DNA of 52,784 nt from an uncultured Planctomycetales bacterium (GCA_937982665.1 CALJLD010000281.1:1-52784); one strand, 5' to 3'. Numbered from the stretch's first letter, positions 1-8,506 are shown. Made by a program: numbers and translations. Notes: generated from the sequence alone by a model not told the origin.

Positions 1-744
1 GGCCGCGGTCGATAAGTCGCCAAACACCAAAGCCACCGGCTGCTGGGGGTCGTACTTCACGCTGTAGGCAATCACTTTGCCAGGCCCATAGCGGGTTGGG
101 AGTTCGGCCACGGCCTCGCGCTGGATGAGCTTCTCCATCCGGCGGCGGTGTTTGATCAGTTCCTCAATACTGATGATCTGGAGGTTGTGCTCTTCTGCCA
201 GGGCGAACAGTTCGTCACGCGTGGCGCGATTGCCGGTGGCGTTGAGGATCTCGCAGAGCACGCCGACGGGTTGCAAACCGGCCAGGCGGGCGAGATCAAC
301 GGCCGCTTCCGTGTGTCCGGCACGGCGGAGGACACCGCCATCTTTGGCGACCAGCGGAAACATGTGTCCAGGACGAACGAAATCGTCCGGGCCGGTTTTG
401 GGATCAACCACCGCCTGAATGGTGGTTGCTTTCTCTTCCGCGGTGATGCCGGTTTTGCACGAGGTATGGTCAATGGCAATGGTAAATGCCGTCCGCAGCG
501 GGGCGTTGTTGGCCGCGGTCATGGCCGGCAGGTCCAGCCGCTCAGCAACATCTTCCAAGAGCGGAATGCACAATTGGCCGCGGCCATTGAGCATGAAGTT
601 AACCGTCTCCGTCGTAATCAGCTCGGCCGCGCAGATGAAATCGCCTTCGTTCTCGCGATCCTCAGCATCCACCACGATCACAACTTCCCCGCGACCGATA
701 GCGGCCACGGCGGCATCAACTGTCGAGAATTCCTGACTTGGCAT
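1..744 (-). CDS. ribBA: RibBA: 3,4-dihydroxy-2-butanone-4-phosphate synthase / GTP cyclohydrolase II (partial)
   Basis: The frame opens at an ATG (complement of 742-744) and stays open to base 1, giving 248 codons without a stop, so the 3' end is outside the window. Residues 1 to about 205 are a DHBP synthase domain, which makes the four-carbon riboflavin precursor from ribulose 5-phosphate. Visible motifs are the acidic DAEDRENEGDF segment, the HTSCKTGIT stretch and RPGHMFPLVAKDGGVL. From about residue 218 the sequence LPTRYGPGKVIAYS begins a GTP cyclohydrolase II domain, so the gene is the usual RibB-RibA fusion. Only the first few dozen residues of RibA are present. It is divergent from the next gene; the 207 bases between them must hold both promoters. 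Confidence 0.93.
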   Translation of the reverse strand, partial: MPSQEFSTVDAAVAAIGRGEVVIVVDAEDRENEGDFICAAELITTETVNFMLNGRGQLCIPLLEDVAERLDLPAMTAANNAPLRTAFTIAIDHTSCKTGITAEEKATTIQAVVDPKTGPDDFVRPGHMFPLVAKDGGVLRRAGHTEAAVDLARLAGLQPVGVLCEILNATGNRATRDELFALAEEHNLQIISIEELIKHRRRMEKLIQREAVAELPTRYGPGKVIAYSVKYDPQQPVALVFGDLSTAA

Positions 745-951
745 TGCTGAGTGTATCTTGCGAAGGCGTTTGATGTTGGATGGTGATGCTGGACGCGGAA
801 GGGCGACGAAAACGCGGCTTCAACGTATTATAGAAGCACCGCCCTGGCGAACCACCCGCTCCGCAACCGCATTCGCAGCGAAGCGCAAGGGAAGGCCCCG
901 CCAGCTGGGCATATGCTTCGATTGTTCCTTATAAACTGTCTCCCCCATCCG

Positions 952-1824
952 ATGCCCATCCTGGAAAAAGAGGAATATGTCGAGCAGGCATACTTCTTTA
1001 ACGCCCTGAAAGAGCGGATTCGCGAGAACCTGGCCACTCAGGATGTGTTGGCTGTGGTCAAGCAGGAGATTCTGGCCACGGCAAAGCTGTCGTTGGCGAT
1101 TGACTTCCTGTCCTCGGAATTGCGGCTGCACGGCATTTTCGGACCTGGCATGGCCCGACTGCGGCACTATTTCACGCCGTTTCAGGCGTATTTGATTGAG
1201 GAGGCCGAGAACGAGCGGGGCCGTTTTGAGTTCGACCTGGCGCTGTTGATCCTGGAGCGCGAAGCGAAGTATCGGGCGGAAGGGGCCACGCCGCAGGGAG
1301 TGTTTCTGTACCAGTTTGAGGTCATTGCGCATAACCGCTTGCGGTACAGCCGCGGCATGGACGCAATGCAAGGCGACCCGATCTTCGACACCGATTGGCA
1401 GGACTTCATCAAGCAATTCAAGACGCAGATTGGGCTGATTGAAGTGTCTGACATGATTTACATCTACAGCCAGCACTATCGTCAGGTTCAACAACGGCAG
1501 CAAAAGTCATGCGATGACGCGCCGCCGATGCTCTTTGGCGAAAAAGAAGGGAAGATCGCTCTGGCCAACCGCCGTCGTGACCCGATGCTCCTCTTTGCGG
1601 CCCTGCAAAGGCATTTGAACTACCCGCAAGCGCCGCGGCCGGTGAAAGTCTCTGAAGAGGGGGCACAACTGCCGGCGTTGATCAAGCGGCTTGAACGCCT
1701 GGAAATGCGGCTCAAGCTGATGGAAGAAGAACAAAAAGGCGGGATCGACCTGGAGCGCTTTTACCGGCAAACCCAGTCGAAGCTCCCACATCCCAAAGAG
1801 GGGGAAGGCGACGGCGAACGCTAG
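952..1824 (+). CDS. Conserved protein of unknown function
   Basis: I do not recognise a named family. The frame extends up to an ATG at 913, but the extra residues are short and hydrophobic-basic with no clear role, while the ATG at 952 begins MPILEKEEYVEQAYFF, a charged helical start that looks like a true N-terminus; 290 residues from there. The protein is soluble, mainly alpha-helical by composition, with no signal peptide. The middle (RGRFEFDLALLILEREAKYR) is strongly amphipathic, and the last 60 residues (RLERLEMRLKLMEEEQK) could form a short coiled coil. It precedes the CBS-kor cluster on the same strand, 172 bases away, with no clear plus-strand terminator between. A role linked to that cluster is possible but unproven. 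Confidence 0.75.
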   Translation: MPILEKEEYVEQAYFFNALKERIRENLATQDVLAVVKQEILATAKLSLAIDFLSSELRLHGIFGPGMARLRHYFTPFQAYLIEEAENERGRFEFDLALLILEREAKYRAEGATPQGVFLYQFEVIAHNRLRYSRGMDAMQGDPIFDTDWQDFIKQFKTQIGLIEVSDMIYIYSQHYRQVQQRQQKSCDDAPPMLFGEKEGKIALANRRRDPMLLFAALQRHLNYPQAPRPVKVSEEGAQLPALIKRLERLEMRLKLMEEEQKGGIDLERFYRQTQSKLPHPKEGEGDGER

Positions 1825-1883
1825 CAAGTTTGGCGCACAGGACACGGCGGCAACCTGGCTTGACCGAAATTCGCCTCAAAGCG

Positions 1884-1907
1884 AGCAAAAACGGGCGTTT
1901 GCCCGTT
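1884..1907 (-). terminator. Terminator-like hairpin, minus-strand orientation
   Basis: Seven-base arms at 1890-1896 and 1901-1907 (AACGGGC / GCCCGTT) pair perfectly around a GTTT loop. Read on the minus strand the hairpin is followed by TTTTT, the layout of a Rho-independent terminator. No minus-strand gene ends here, and read on the plus strand it lacks a T-tract, so it is a poor terminator for the gene ending at 1824. It may stop antisense transcription or be fortuitous. Confidence 0.35.
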
Positions 1908-1996
1908 CAAACGAATATACGTCCGTGTTAGAAACATCGTTGTAGGCGGCCACTATTCCTGTTCAGAGCCTTTGCCGCTCTGACAACCGTTGCGGG

Positions 1997-2497
1997 ATGT
2001 CTTCCATCACCTTCATCCTGGCGAGGCGGTCCGTGGATATTGAACTCAATCTGACGACCGAAACCGTTGAGCAGACGGGTTTGAAAGACCCGCTCATCGT
2101 CGCTCCCGATGTTTCGATTCGCGACGTCTTTGAATTGCTCAAAACCAAGAAGGCCGGAGGGCTCCTCGTTTGTGAGGGTGACACCCTGACCGGCATCTTC
2201 ACCGAGCGCGACGCTTTGCGGCTGATGGCCAAACAGGCTGACCTGGATCGGCCGATCAGCGAAGTCATGACCAAGAGCCCTGCTACCCTCGCCGCTGGTA
2301 GCAGCGTTGCAGAAGCCATCAAGATGATGTCCGGCGGCGGTTACCGCACGTTGCCGATTATCGATGAGGCCGGCAAGCCGTTGGGAGTGATGTCAGTCAA
2401 GTCGCTGATTCACTACATCGTGCAGCACTTTCCTCAGTCCGTATACAATTTGTCGCCCAAGCCCATTCCTGCCATGGAGCAACGCGAAGGTGCGTGA
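1997..2497 (+). CDS. CBS-domain (Bateman module) protein
   Basis: Two tandem CBS domains fill the protein: the first from about residue 30 (DPLIVAPDVSIRDVFELL ... GIFTERDALRLM), the second from about 88 (PISEVMTKSPATL ... VMSVKSLIHYIV). Such pairs bind adenine nucleotides or S-adenosylmethionine and act as energy sensors. There is no attached catalytic domain, so it probably acts on a partner protein. It lies 176 bases before korA and resembles the zinc-ribbon CBS protein after korB, for example DRPISE plus MTxxPxTL in both. The start is uncertain: ATG at 1997, or GTG at 2033 (VDIELNLTTE) preceded by the purine-rich GGCGAGGCGG. The C-terminus ends MEQREGA, a heptapeptide repeated just downstream. 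Confidence 0.88.
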   Translation: MSSITFILARRSVDIELNLTTETVEQTGLKDPLIVAPDVSIRDVFELLKTKKAGGLLVCEGDTLTGIFTERDALRLMAKQADLDRPISEVMTKSPATLAAGSSVAEAIKMMSGGGYRTLPIIDEAGKPLGVMSVKSLIHYIVQHFPQSVYNLSPKPIPAMEQREGA

Positions 2498-2520
2498 TGG
2501 AGCAACGCGAGGGAGCTTGA
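2474..2520 (+). repeat. 23-base tandem duplication encoding MEQREGA-stop twice
   Basis: The last codons of the CBS gene (from ATG at 2474 to TGA at 2495-2497) are repeated with a 23-base offset from 2497 to 2520. The first stop and the second ATG overlap as TGATG. Both copies read M-E-Q-R-E-G-A-stop, and they differ only at third codon positions (GAA/GAG, GGT/GGA, GCG/GCT). The second copy is too short to be a gene by ordinary criteria. Confidence 0.7.
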
Positions 2521-2568
2521 ACGTCTCCTTCAAAGACAAGCCTTGCCGACAAATCCCGCCAAGAACAT

Positions 2569-2591
2569 TGATCAAACACTTGCTTTGATCA
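2569..2591. promoter_or_regulatory. Inverted repeat upstream of korA
   Basis: Perfect 8-base arms, TGATCAAA at 2569-2576 and TTTGATCA at 2584-2591, are separated by 7 bases. It lies 83 bases before the korA start, a sensible place for an operator or a short leader hairpin. The spacing does not fit an FNR or CRP box, so no regulator is assigned. Confidence 0.4.
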
Positions 2592-2673
2592 GCCCAAAAC
2601 ACAACTGATTCACGAAGCTAACTTGTAGCCGGTCCTGGCAAAGCCGCATCGGCGCCAAACCTCACTGGGAAAC

Positions 2674-4530
2674 ATGTCCACGACGACAAATACGCAAAAG
2701 CCTGTCAAAGAGTTGGAAGCCGCAACCGTTCGCTTCTGCGGCGACTCCGGTGACGGGATGCAGTTGGCCGGCACGCAATTGACCAACACCTCGGCGCTCA
2801 TCGGGAACGATGTCGCAACCTTCCCGGACTTCCCCGCTGAGATTCGCGCCCCGCGCGGAACTCGGGCAGGCGTCAGCGGTTTCCAAATCCGTTTCGCCAG
2901 TCGCGAAATCTTTACGCCGGGTGATTCCGTCGACGCATTGGTGGCGATGAACCCTGCCGCGCTGGTCACGAACATTAGTGACCTGGTTGATGGCGGCATC
3001 TTGATCGTCAACAAGGATTCCTTCATTGAGAAGGAATTCAAGCTGGCCGCGATTGATGCCAACCCGCTGGAAGATGGCAGCCTGTCCGGCTATCAACTGT
3101 TTGAGATTGAGATGACGCGGCTGACCCGCCTGGCCGTGGAAGACACTGGCTTGACCGGTCGCGATGCCGACCGTTGCCGTAACTTCTTTGCCATGGGCTT
3201 GGTGTTCTGGTTGTACAACCGCCCGCTGGACCCCACCTTGCGATTCATCGAGAGCAAGTTCTCCAGCAAGCCTGATGTTGCTGAAGCCAACCGCAAAGCT
3301 TTGCACGCCGGCTACAACTACGGCGAAACAACGGAAGCGTTCCATAGCCACTTCCGCGTTGACAAGGCCACGCTGGAGCCGGGCAGATATCGCAACATGA
3401 TGGGCAATCAGGCCCTGGCCTGGGGACTGGTGACCGCCGCCAAGCAAAGTGGCTGCAACCTGTTTTACGGCACCTACCCCATCACGCCGGCCAGTGACAT
3501 CCTGCACGAACTTTCTCGGCATAAGTCTTTTGGCGTGCGAACATTCCAGGCCGAAGACGAAATCGCCGCCATCGCGGCCACCATTGGTGCTTCTTACACC
3601 GGAGCCATGGCGGTGACGGCCTCCAGCGGGCCAGGCATTGCACTCAAAGGCGAAGCCATGGGCCTGGCCGTGATGACCGAATTGCCGCTGATTGTGGTCA
3701 ACGTACAACGAGGCGGTCCCAGCACCGGCTTGCCCACCAAGACCGAACAAGCTGACTTGTTCCAAGCCATCTTTGGCCGCAACGGCGAATGCCCGATGCC
3801 GGTGATTGCCGCCAGCAGCCCCGCGGACTGCTTTGACACGGCGATTGAAGCCTGGCGGATTGCCACGCAATTCATGGTCCCGGTCATGCTTTTGACTGAC
3901 GGCTATATCGCCAACGGTTCTGAGCCTTGGCGAATTCCGAAGGTGGAAGACCTGCCCAAGTTCACGGTGAAGTACGCTCAGCCGCCGCAAAACGGTGATG
4001 AGTTCCAGGCGTACTCGCGCGATGAATACCTGGCGCGGCCTTGGGCCATCCCCGGAACGCCGGATTTGATGCACCGCATCGGCGGCTTGGAAAAACAACA
4101 CATCACCGGAAACGTCTCGTACGATCCGGAAAACCATCAGAAGATGACTGACATCCGCGCGCAAAAGGTCGCCAACGTGGCGCAGACCATTCCGGCGCAA
4201 GAAGTCAACGGTGTTGAGAAGGGCAAGCTGCTGATTCTCAGCTGGGGTGGCACGTTTGGATCCTGCAATACGGCCACCAACCGCTTGTTGGAACAAGGCG
4301 CCAGTGTGGCACATGCCCACTTGCGGTACTTGTTCCCCTTCCCGCCGAACTTGGGCGAGCTGCTCAACCGCTATGAGAAAGTCCTTGTTCCGGAATTGAA
4401 CATGGGCCAATTGCGAGCACTCATTCGTTCCGAGTTCCTGATTGATGCCGTTGGCTTCAACAAAGTGCAAGGCAAGCCGTTTGCCGTCAGCGAGCTTGTC
4501 GAAAAGGCCGAGAATCTGCTGGCCAATTAG
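2674..4530 (+). CDS. korA: 2-oxoglutarate:ferredoxin oxidoreductase, alpha subunit (gamma-alpha fusion)
   Basis: With KorB this enzyme oxidises 2-oxoglutarate to succinyl-CoA and reduces ferredoxin, or runs in reverse for carbon fixation. At 618 residues it is the fused form: residues about 15-195 are the gamma domain (VRFCGDSGDGMQLAG near the start), and from about 240 comes the pyrimidine-binding alpha domain (GNQALAWGLVTAAKQSG, then YPITPASDILHEL). The segment TASSGPGIALKGEAMGLA is also typical. A C-terminal domain follows to FAVSELVEKAENLL. Start ATG at 2674 is preceded by a weak ribosome site. It sits in an operon-like run with korB 75 bases later and CBS proteins on both sides. Related 2-oxoacid substrates cannot be excluded from sequence alone. 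Confidence 0.93.
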   Translation: MSTTTNTQKPVKELEAATVRFCGDSGDGMQLAGTQLTNTSALIGNDVATFPDFPAEIRAPRGTRAGVSGFQIRFASREIFTPGDSVDALVAMNPAALVTNISDLVDGGILIVNKDSFIEKEFKLAAIDANPLEDGSLSGYQLFEIEMTRLTRLAVEDTGLTGRDADRCRNFFAMGLVFWLYNRPLDPTLRFIESKFSSKPDVAEANRKALHAGYNYGETTEAFHSHFRVDKATLEPGRYRNMMGNQALAWGLVTAAKQSGCNLFYGTYPITPASDILHELSRHKSFGVRTFQAEDEIAAIAATIGASYTGAMAVTASSGPGIALKGEAMGLAVMTELPLIVVNVQRGGPSTGLPTKTEQADLFQAIFGRNGECPMPVIAASSPADCFDTAIEAWRIATQFMVPVMLLTDGYIANGSEPWRIPKVEDLPKFTVKYAQPPQNGDEFQAYSRDEYLARPWAIPGTPDLMHRIGGLEKQHITGNVSYDPENHQKMTDIRAQKVANVAQTIPAQEVNGVEKGKLLILSWGGTFGSCNTATNRLLEQGASVAHAHLRYLFPFPPNLGELLNRYEKVLVPELNMGQLRALIRSEFLIDAVGFNKVQGKPFAVSELVEKAENLLAN

Positions 4531-4605
4531 TTCGGTTGCAATCAGATTCAACATTTCCCATCAAGACCAACAAGTTCCCGAGATCCCGATTGGATCGCTA
4601 AGACC

Positions 4606-5637
4606 ATGAGCTCAGATACCTCGTTACCGGTTCTTAAGCCAACTGACTTTGCCAGCGATCAAGACGTCCGCTGGTGCCCTGGCTGCGGAGATTATTCGAT
4701 CCTCGCCCAAATGAAGAAGGTCTTGCCCACCATTGGTGTTCCGCGAGAGAACACTGTGTTTGTGTCCGGCATCGGCTGTTCCAGCCGTTTCCCGTACTAC
4801 ATGAACACGTACGGCATTCACTCAATTCACGGTCGCGCCCCGGCGGTTGCCACTGGCGTAAAATGCGCCCGACCGGACCTGTTTGTCTGGGTGATCACCG
4901 GAGATGGTGACGCTCTGTCCATCGGCGGTAACCACTTGATGCACGCCATCCGCCGAAACTTGGACATCAACATTGTTCTGTTCAACAACCAGATTTACGG
5001 TTTGACCAAAGGGCAATACTCGCCCACCTCGCCGTTGGGCAAGGTGACCAAGAGCACGCCGTTTGGATCCGTGGACAACCCCGTGTATCCCATCTCCGTA
5101 GCCATTGGTTGTGAAGCCACGTTTGTGGCGCGCAGCATTGACGTCCACATCAAGCACTTGGGCAACACGCTCAAGCGCGCGGCCGAACACAAAGGCACGG
5201 CCTTTGTTGAGGTCTATCAAAACTGCAACGTGTTCAATGATGGCGCTTTCAGCTACGCCACCGAGCGTGATACCAAAGCGGATACCGTCATCGAGATCGA
5301 ACACGGCAAGCCGCTCATCTTCGGCAAGAATCGCGATCGCGGCATTCGCCTCAACGGCATGGATCCGGAAGTGGTCGAGTTGGGCAAAGGCATCAGCGAA
5401 GACGACTTGCTCTTCCATGATGAGAAGTCGCCGGAGCCAAGTCTGGCTTACCTGCTAAGCCGCATGCGTTATCCGGAATTCCCGGACCCCATCGGCGTGT
5501 TCCGCGCTGTTGAGCGTCCGGTTTATGACGAGCGCATGGACAATCAGATTGCCGAGACGATCGAGAAGCGTGGCGAAGGCGACCTGGAGAAACTCTTCAA
5601 TTCCGGCGACACCTGGGAAGTTGAAGCGCCTGTCTAA
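4606..5637 (+). CDS. korB: 2-oxoglutarate:ferredoxin oxidoreductase, beta subunit
   Basis: This is the thiamine diphosphate and iron-sulfur subunit that works with KorA. The ThDP/Mg site is seen as GDGDALSIGGNHLMHAIRRN (from residue 99) and the following FNNQIYGLTKGQ. Four cysteines sit where the [4Fe-4S] ligands of this family occur: C24 and C27 in WCPGCGDY, C58 in GIGCSSR and C207 in QNCNVFND. At 343 residues it is of normal length. The ATG at 4606 (MSSDTSLPVL) puts the WCPGCGD motif in the expected N-terminal place. The gene lies 75 bases after korA and 52 before the zinc-ribbon CBS gene, so a single transcript is likely. No ferredoxin gene is nearby. Confidence 0.94.
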   Translation: MSSDTSLPVLKPTDFASDQDVRWCPGCGDYSILAQMKKVLPTIGVPRENTVFVSGIGCSSRFPYYMNTYGIHSIHGRAPAVATGVKCARPDLFVWVITGDGDALSIGGNHLMHAIRRNLDINIVLFNNQIYGLTKGQYSPTSPLGKVTKSTPFGSVDNPVYPISVAIGCEATFVARSIDVHIKHLGNTLKRAAEHKGTAFVEVYQNCNVFNDGAFSYATERDTKADTVIEIEHGKPLIFGKNRDRGIRLNGMDPEVVELGKGISEDDLLFHDEKSPEPSLAYLLSRMRYPEFPDPIGVFRAVERPVYDERMDNQIAETIEKRGEGDLEKLFNSGDTWEVEAPV

Positions 5638-5676
5638 GCACGGCGCGTTCATGCACCCACTTGCGTTCTGATCTTC

Positions 5677-5681
5677 AGGAG
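5677..5681 (+). promoter_or_regulatory. Ribosome binding site of the zinc-ribbon CBS gene
   Basis: AGGAG eight bases before the ATG at 5690. It is the clearest Shine-Dalgarno site in the kor cluster and fixes the start so that the zinc ribbon is included in the protein. Confidence 0.7.
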
Positions 5682-5689
5682 TTCGCAGT

Positions 5690-6214
5690 ATGATTTGCCC
5701 GAATTGCGGCCATTCGAACATCGAGGGCGCGGACACTTGCGAAGAGTGCCAGCAATCGCTGGTTGAGCTCAGCCGCCCTCGCGCCGTGACCAGCGTGGAC
5801 CGCACGCTGCATCGGGAGAAGCTAGCCGCGCTGGAGAACAGCGATCCAATCACCGTCACGCCGGACGCCACCGTCGGCGAGTGCTTGAAGCTGCTGGTTG
5901 AAAAATCAATCGGGGTAGTGCTTGTCGTGCAAGGCGATCAGCTTGTCGGCATCTTCAGCGAGCGCGACGCCCTGATGCGGCTCAACGTGGCTGCGAATGA
6001 CCTTTACGATCGGCCAATCTCCGAGTTCATGACGCCCAATCCGGAAACGCTTACGGTGGAAGCCAAGCTGGCTTACGCCTTGCACAAGATGGACTTGGGC
6101 GGATACCGCCACATTCCCACCGTTGACGAGGAAGGCCACTTCCAAGGCATCGTCTCTGTGCGTGATGTTCTCCGCCGCATCACGGAAGACCTGGTTGTGA
6201 CCGGCAACGCGTAA
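5690..6214 (+). CDS. Zinc-ribbon plus double CBS-domain protein
   Basis: The N-terminus MICPNCGHSNIEGADTCEEC has a CxxC-x12-CxxC pattern, a small zinc ribbon (residues 3-20). After a linker, two CBS domains follow: about residues 50-105 (SDPITVTPDATVGECLKLL ... GIFSERDALMRL) and 115-172 (MTPNPETL ... GIVSVRDVLRRI). Bateman modules of this kind bind adenosine ligands. It closes the kor operon, 52 bases after korB, and is a paralogue-like partner of the CBS protein at 1997. The zinc ribbon could dock on a protein or nucleic acid partner. An energy-state control of KorAB is a reasonable inference but nothing in the sequence proves it. Confidence 0.88.
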   Translation: MICPNCGHSNIEGADTCEECQQSLVELSRPRAVTSVDRTLHREKLAALENSDPITVTPDATVGECLKLLVEKSIGVVLVVQGDQLVGIFSERDALMRLNVAANDLYDRPISEFMTPNPETLTVEAKLAYALHKMDLGGYRHIPTVDEEGHFQGIVSVRDVLRRITEDLVVTGNA

Positions 6215-6316
6215 GCGAGCGGCTCGCCTAGGGCTAAGACCAAGTCTAAGACTCGACGAAGCCGTCGCGGTATCGCGCCTGGGCTCTGGTCACAGTATTC
6301 TGTCACTGTGTGCTCG

Positions 6317-7039
6317 TCAATGTGCTCCAGCCACGTCGTCAATCAGCTTCGGCGGAACGCCGATCGAAACGACGCTAAGTTCGCCGACGAACTGCTTTGC
6401 GTCGGCACTCGCCAGCCCTGGCTTTGCTGCTACAAAGGTCGCCGTGGCGTCCGCGTGAACGGTCGGTTTGCCAGCCTGACCGGTTTGGCAATCCAACCCG
6501 CTGGGCAGATCAACCGCGACGACCCAACTCCCGGACTCACGTGCGTCATTGATGCCGCGGATCGCCGCGTCATAGGGAGATCGCGGATCGCCGGAGGCGC
6601 CCGTTCCCAGCAGCGCATCGACGACACAATCCGCGCCCTGCATCAAGCGTTCAATCTGTGACTCTCCGTCATTCGCTTGATCAAACATCTCACGATGGAA
6701 CACGTTGATGGGTATCCCCGCCTGCTGCGCAATTCGGTGGTTCGCTTCGGCGTCGCCTTGAAGTTTTTCCGGCGGAGCGAACAAGAGAATCTTCGGTTCC
6801 CATCCGGCGATCTGCAGATGCCGCGCGATGACGAAGCCATCGCCACCGTTGTTGCCGGCTCCGCAGCAGATCGTGGCGGTGAACGCCTGTTGTCGTTCGC
6901 TGGCAGCGGCAAAGTGCTTGAGGATGAGTTCGGTCGCTCCGCACCCGGCGTTCTCCATCAACACCAGTCCGGACATCCCCCAGTCTTCAATCGCCCTGCG
7001 ATCGACTTCGCGCACCTGATCCCGAGTGAGAATCCGCAT
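6317..7039 (-). CDS. nnrE: NAD(P)H-hydrate epimerase (YjeF N-terminal domain)
   Basis: It repairs damaged NADHX and NADPHX by interconverting the R and S hydrates so that a separate dehydratase can restore the cofactor. The protein is a stand-alone YjeF_N domain of 240 residues. Seen are DQVREVDRRAIEDWGMSG at the N-terminus, LMENAG, and the cofactor-binding GAGNNGGDGFVIARHL around residue 60. VDALLGTGASGDPRSPY and VAVDLPSGLDCQTG carry the conserved aspartates. The C-terminal ADP-dependent dehydratase domain found in many bacteria is absent and no separate gene for it is in the window. The ATG at 7039 is divergent from the amidohydrolase at 7147. Its 3' end faces the CBS gene, 102 bases away. 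Confidence 0.92.
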   Translation of the reverse strand: MRILTRDQVREVDRRAIEDWGMSGLVLMENAGCGATELILKHFAAASERQQAFTATICCGAGNNGGDGFVIARHLQIAGWEPKILLFAPPEKLQGDAEANHRIAQQAGIPINVFHREMFDQANDGESQIERLMQGADCVVDALLGTGASGDPRSPYDAAIRGINDARESGSWVVAVDLPSGLDCQTGQAGKPTVHADATATFVAAKPGLASADAKQFVGELSVVSIGVPPKLIDDVAGAH

Positions 7040-7146
7040 GATGATGGTCTGACCTTATATCGGAAGTCGTGGAGTTGCTTATGATGAGGGAAGCTCTCTT
7101 TGTCATTTGTTGGTTCGATAGGCTCAAGCTTCCGAGGCCATCACCC

Positions 7147-8355
7147 ATGCCGCGCCGCTACGTTTCCATCAGTTTAATGATTCTGTTCGCCATTGCTCTC
7201 TTTGCTGTGAATTCCACAGGGCAAACCGGAACAGACAATCAGGAGCCAAAGTTGGACGGGCGCGATGGCCGTGACTTGTTGCTGCGCGAGTTCCGTCCGC
7301 AACCAATGCTGCGCGTCGCCGAGCATCGTTTGCAGCGGTCGAAGTTCGCTTCCGTGGACGTGCATACGCATCCCAGCGCGCGGTTGCGCGGGGTGAGTGA
7401 ACCTTTGGATGATTTTGTGACCGCGATGGATCAAAACAACATCGCCGTTTGTGTGAGTTTGGATGGCCGGCTTGGCGCGGAATTGCAGGAACATTTGGCC
7501 TACCTCAAACCGCACGAGGACCGCTTCGTTGTTTTTGCGAACATTGACTGGCAAGGTTCCGGAGAAGAAGCCAAGCCGGAAACATGGGCCGTCAATCAGC
7601 CTGGCTTTGCGCGGCAAACCGTCGCGGCGTTACGTCAGGCACATCAACTGGGCGCCGTTGGCCTGAAGATCTTCAAAGGCTTTGGCCTGACAATCAAGAA
7701 TGCTGACGGAAGTTTGTTGGCCGTTGACGATCAACGCTTGGATCCCATTTGGGAAGTCTGCGGCGAATTGAAGATGCCGGTGCTCATTCACACGGCGGAC
7801 CCGGCCGCATTCTTTGAGCCAATTGACCAATACAACGAACGTTGGGCCGAACTGCAAAAATATCCCGAATGGAGCTTTGCCGGCGAAGAGTTCCCCAGTC
7901 GCGAGGAGTTGTTGATCGCGCGGAACCGAATCATCGCCCGACATCCCAACACAACTTTCATTGGAGCGCATGTCGGCAACAATGCCGAGGACCTCGGCAC
8001 ACTGAGTCAATGGTTGGACGCATACCCCAATCTGAATGTGGACATCGCCGCGCGGATCTCGGAACTGGGCCGGCAACCGTACACCGCCAGAGAGTTCTTC
8101 TTGAAGTACCAGGATCGAATCCTGTTCGGAACGGACGGACCTCGCCCGGCAAGGCTGACGTACTATTGGCGGTTTCTGGAAACCTACGACGAGTATTTTC
8201 CCTACGCGGACTTGCCGGTGCCGCCCAAAGGCTTTTGGCGGATTTACGGGATTGGGTTGCCGGATGACGTGCTGAACAAAGTCTACTCGGCCAACGCCTG
8301 TCGGCTGATTCCGGCAATTCAGGCGAAGCTCTCCAAGTATCAAAGCCGGCAATGA
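7147..8355 (+). CDS. Exported amidohydrolase-family protein
   Basis: A metal-dependent hydrolase of the amidohydrolase superfamily (amidohydrolase_2 type). The ATG at 7147 is chosen over the upstream GTG at 7069 because it starts a good signal peptide: MPRRYVSISLMILFAIALFA, followed by polar residues. Metal-ligand signatures follow in order: VDVHTHPSAR (HxH, strand 1), KIFKGFG with its lysine, VLIHTADP, FIGAHVGNN and LFGTDGPR near the end. The 402-residue protein is therefore probably periplasmic and catalytically intact. The substrate is unknown; members act on decarboxylations, lactones and amides. It is 151 bases upstream of the TraB/GumN-like gene on the same strand. Confidence 0.85.
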   Translation: MPRRYVSISLMILFAIALFAVNSTGQTGTDNQEPKLDGRDGRDLLLREFRPQPMLRVAEHRLQRSKFASVDVHTHPSARLRGVSEPLDDFVTAMDQNNIAVCVSLDGRLGAELQEHLAYLKPHEDRFVVFANIDWQGSGEEAKPETWAVNQPGFARQTVAALRQAHQLGAVGLKIFKGFGLTIKNADGSLLAVDDQRLDPIWEVCGELKMPVLIHTADPAAFFEPIDQYNERWAELQKYPEWSFAGEEFPSREELLIARNRIIARHPNTTFIGAHVGNNAEDLGTLSQWLDAYPNLNVDIAARISELGRQPYTAREFFLKYQDRILFGTDGPRPARLTYYWRFLETYDEYFPYADLPVPPKGFWRIYGIGLPDDVLNKVYSANACRLIPAIQAKLSKYQSRQ

Positions 8356-8506
8356 CCGGCGGCGGAAGCTGGCAATCCACTGAGAATTCTCGCGGCGTTG
8401 GGCAAGATTCGGCTTTGGATAGCGAAGTGCTGCGGAGAGACGCGCCAGCGGCCGCTGATTCGGTGGCGATGCGCGCGAAGGAACTTGATTCGCTAGCGGA
8501 ACTGCT

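Noticed and set aside
2569..2591. FNR or CRP site before korA
   Set aside because: The arms resemble half sites but the spacing is wrong, and each TTGATCAA is itself a palindrome.
2662..4554. Minus-strand open frame of 630 codons opposite korA
   Set aside because: It mirrors korA exactly, has no recognisable motif, and is explained by the codon use of korA.
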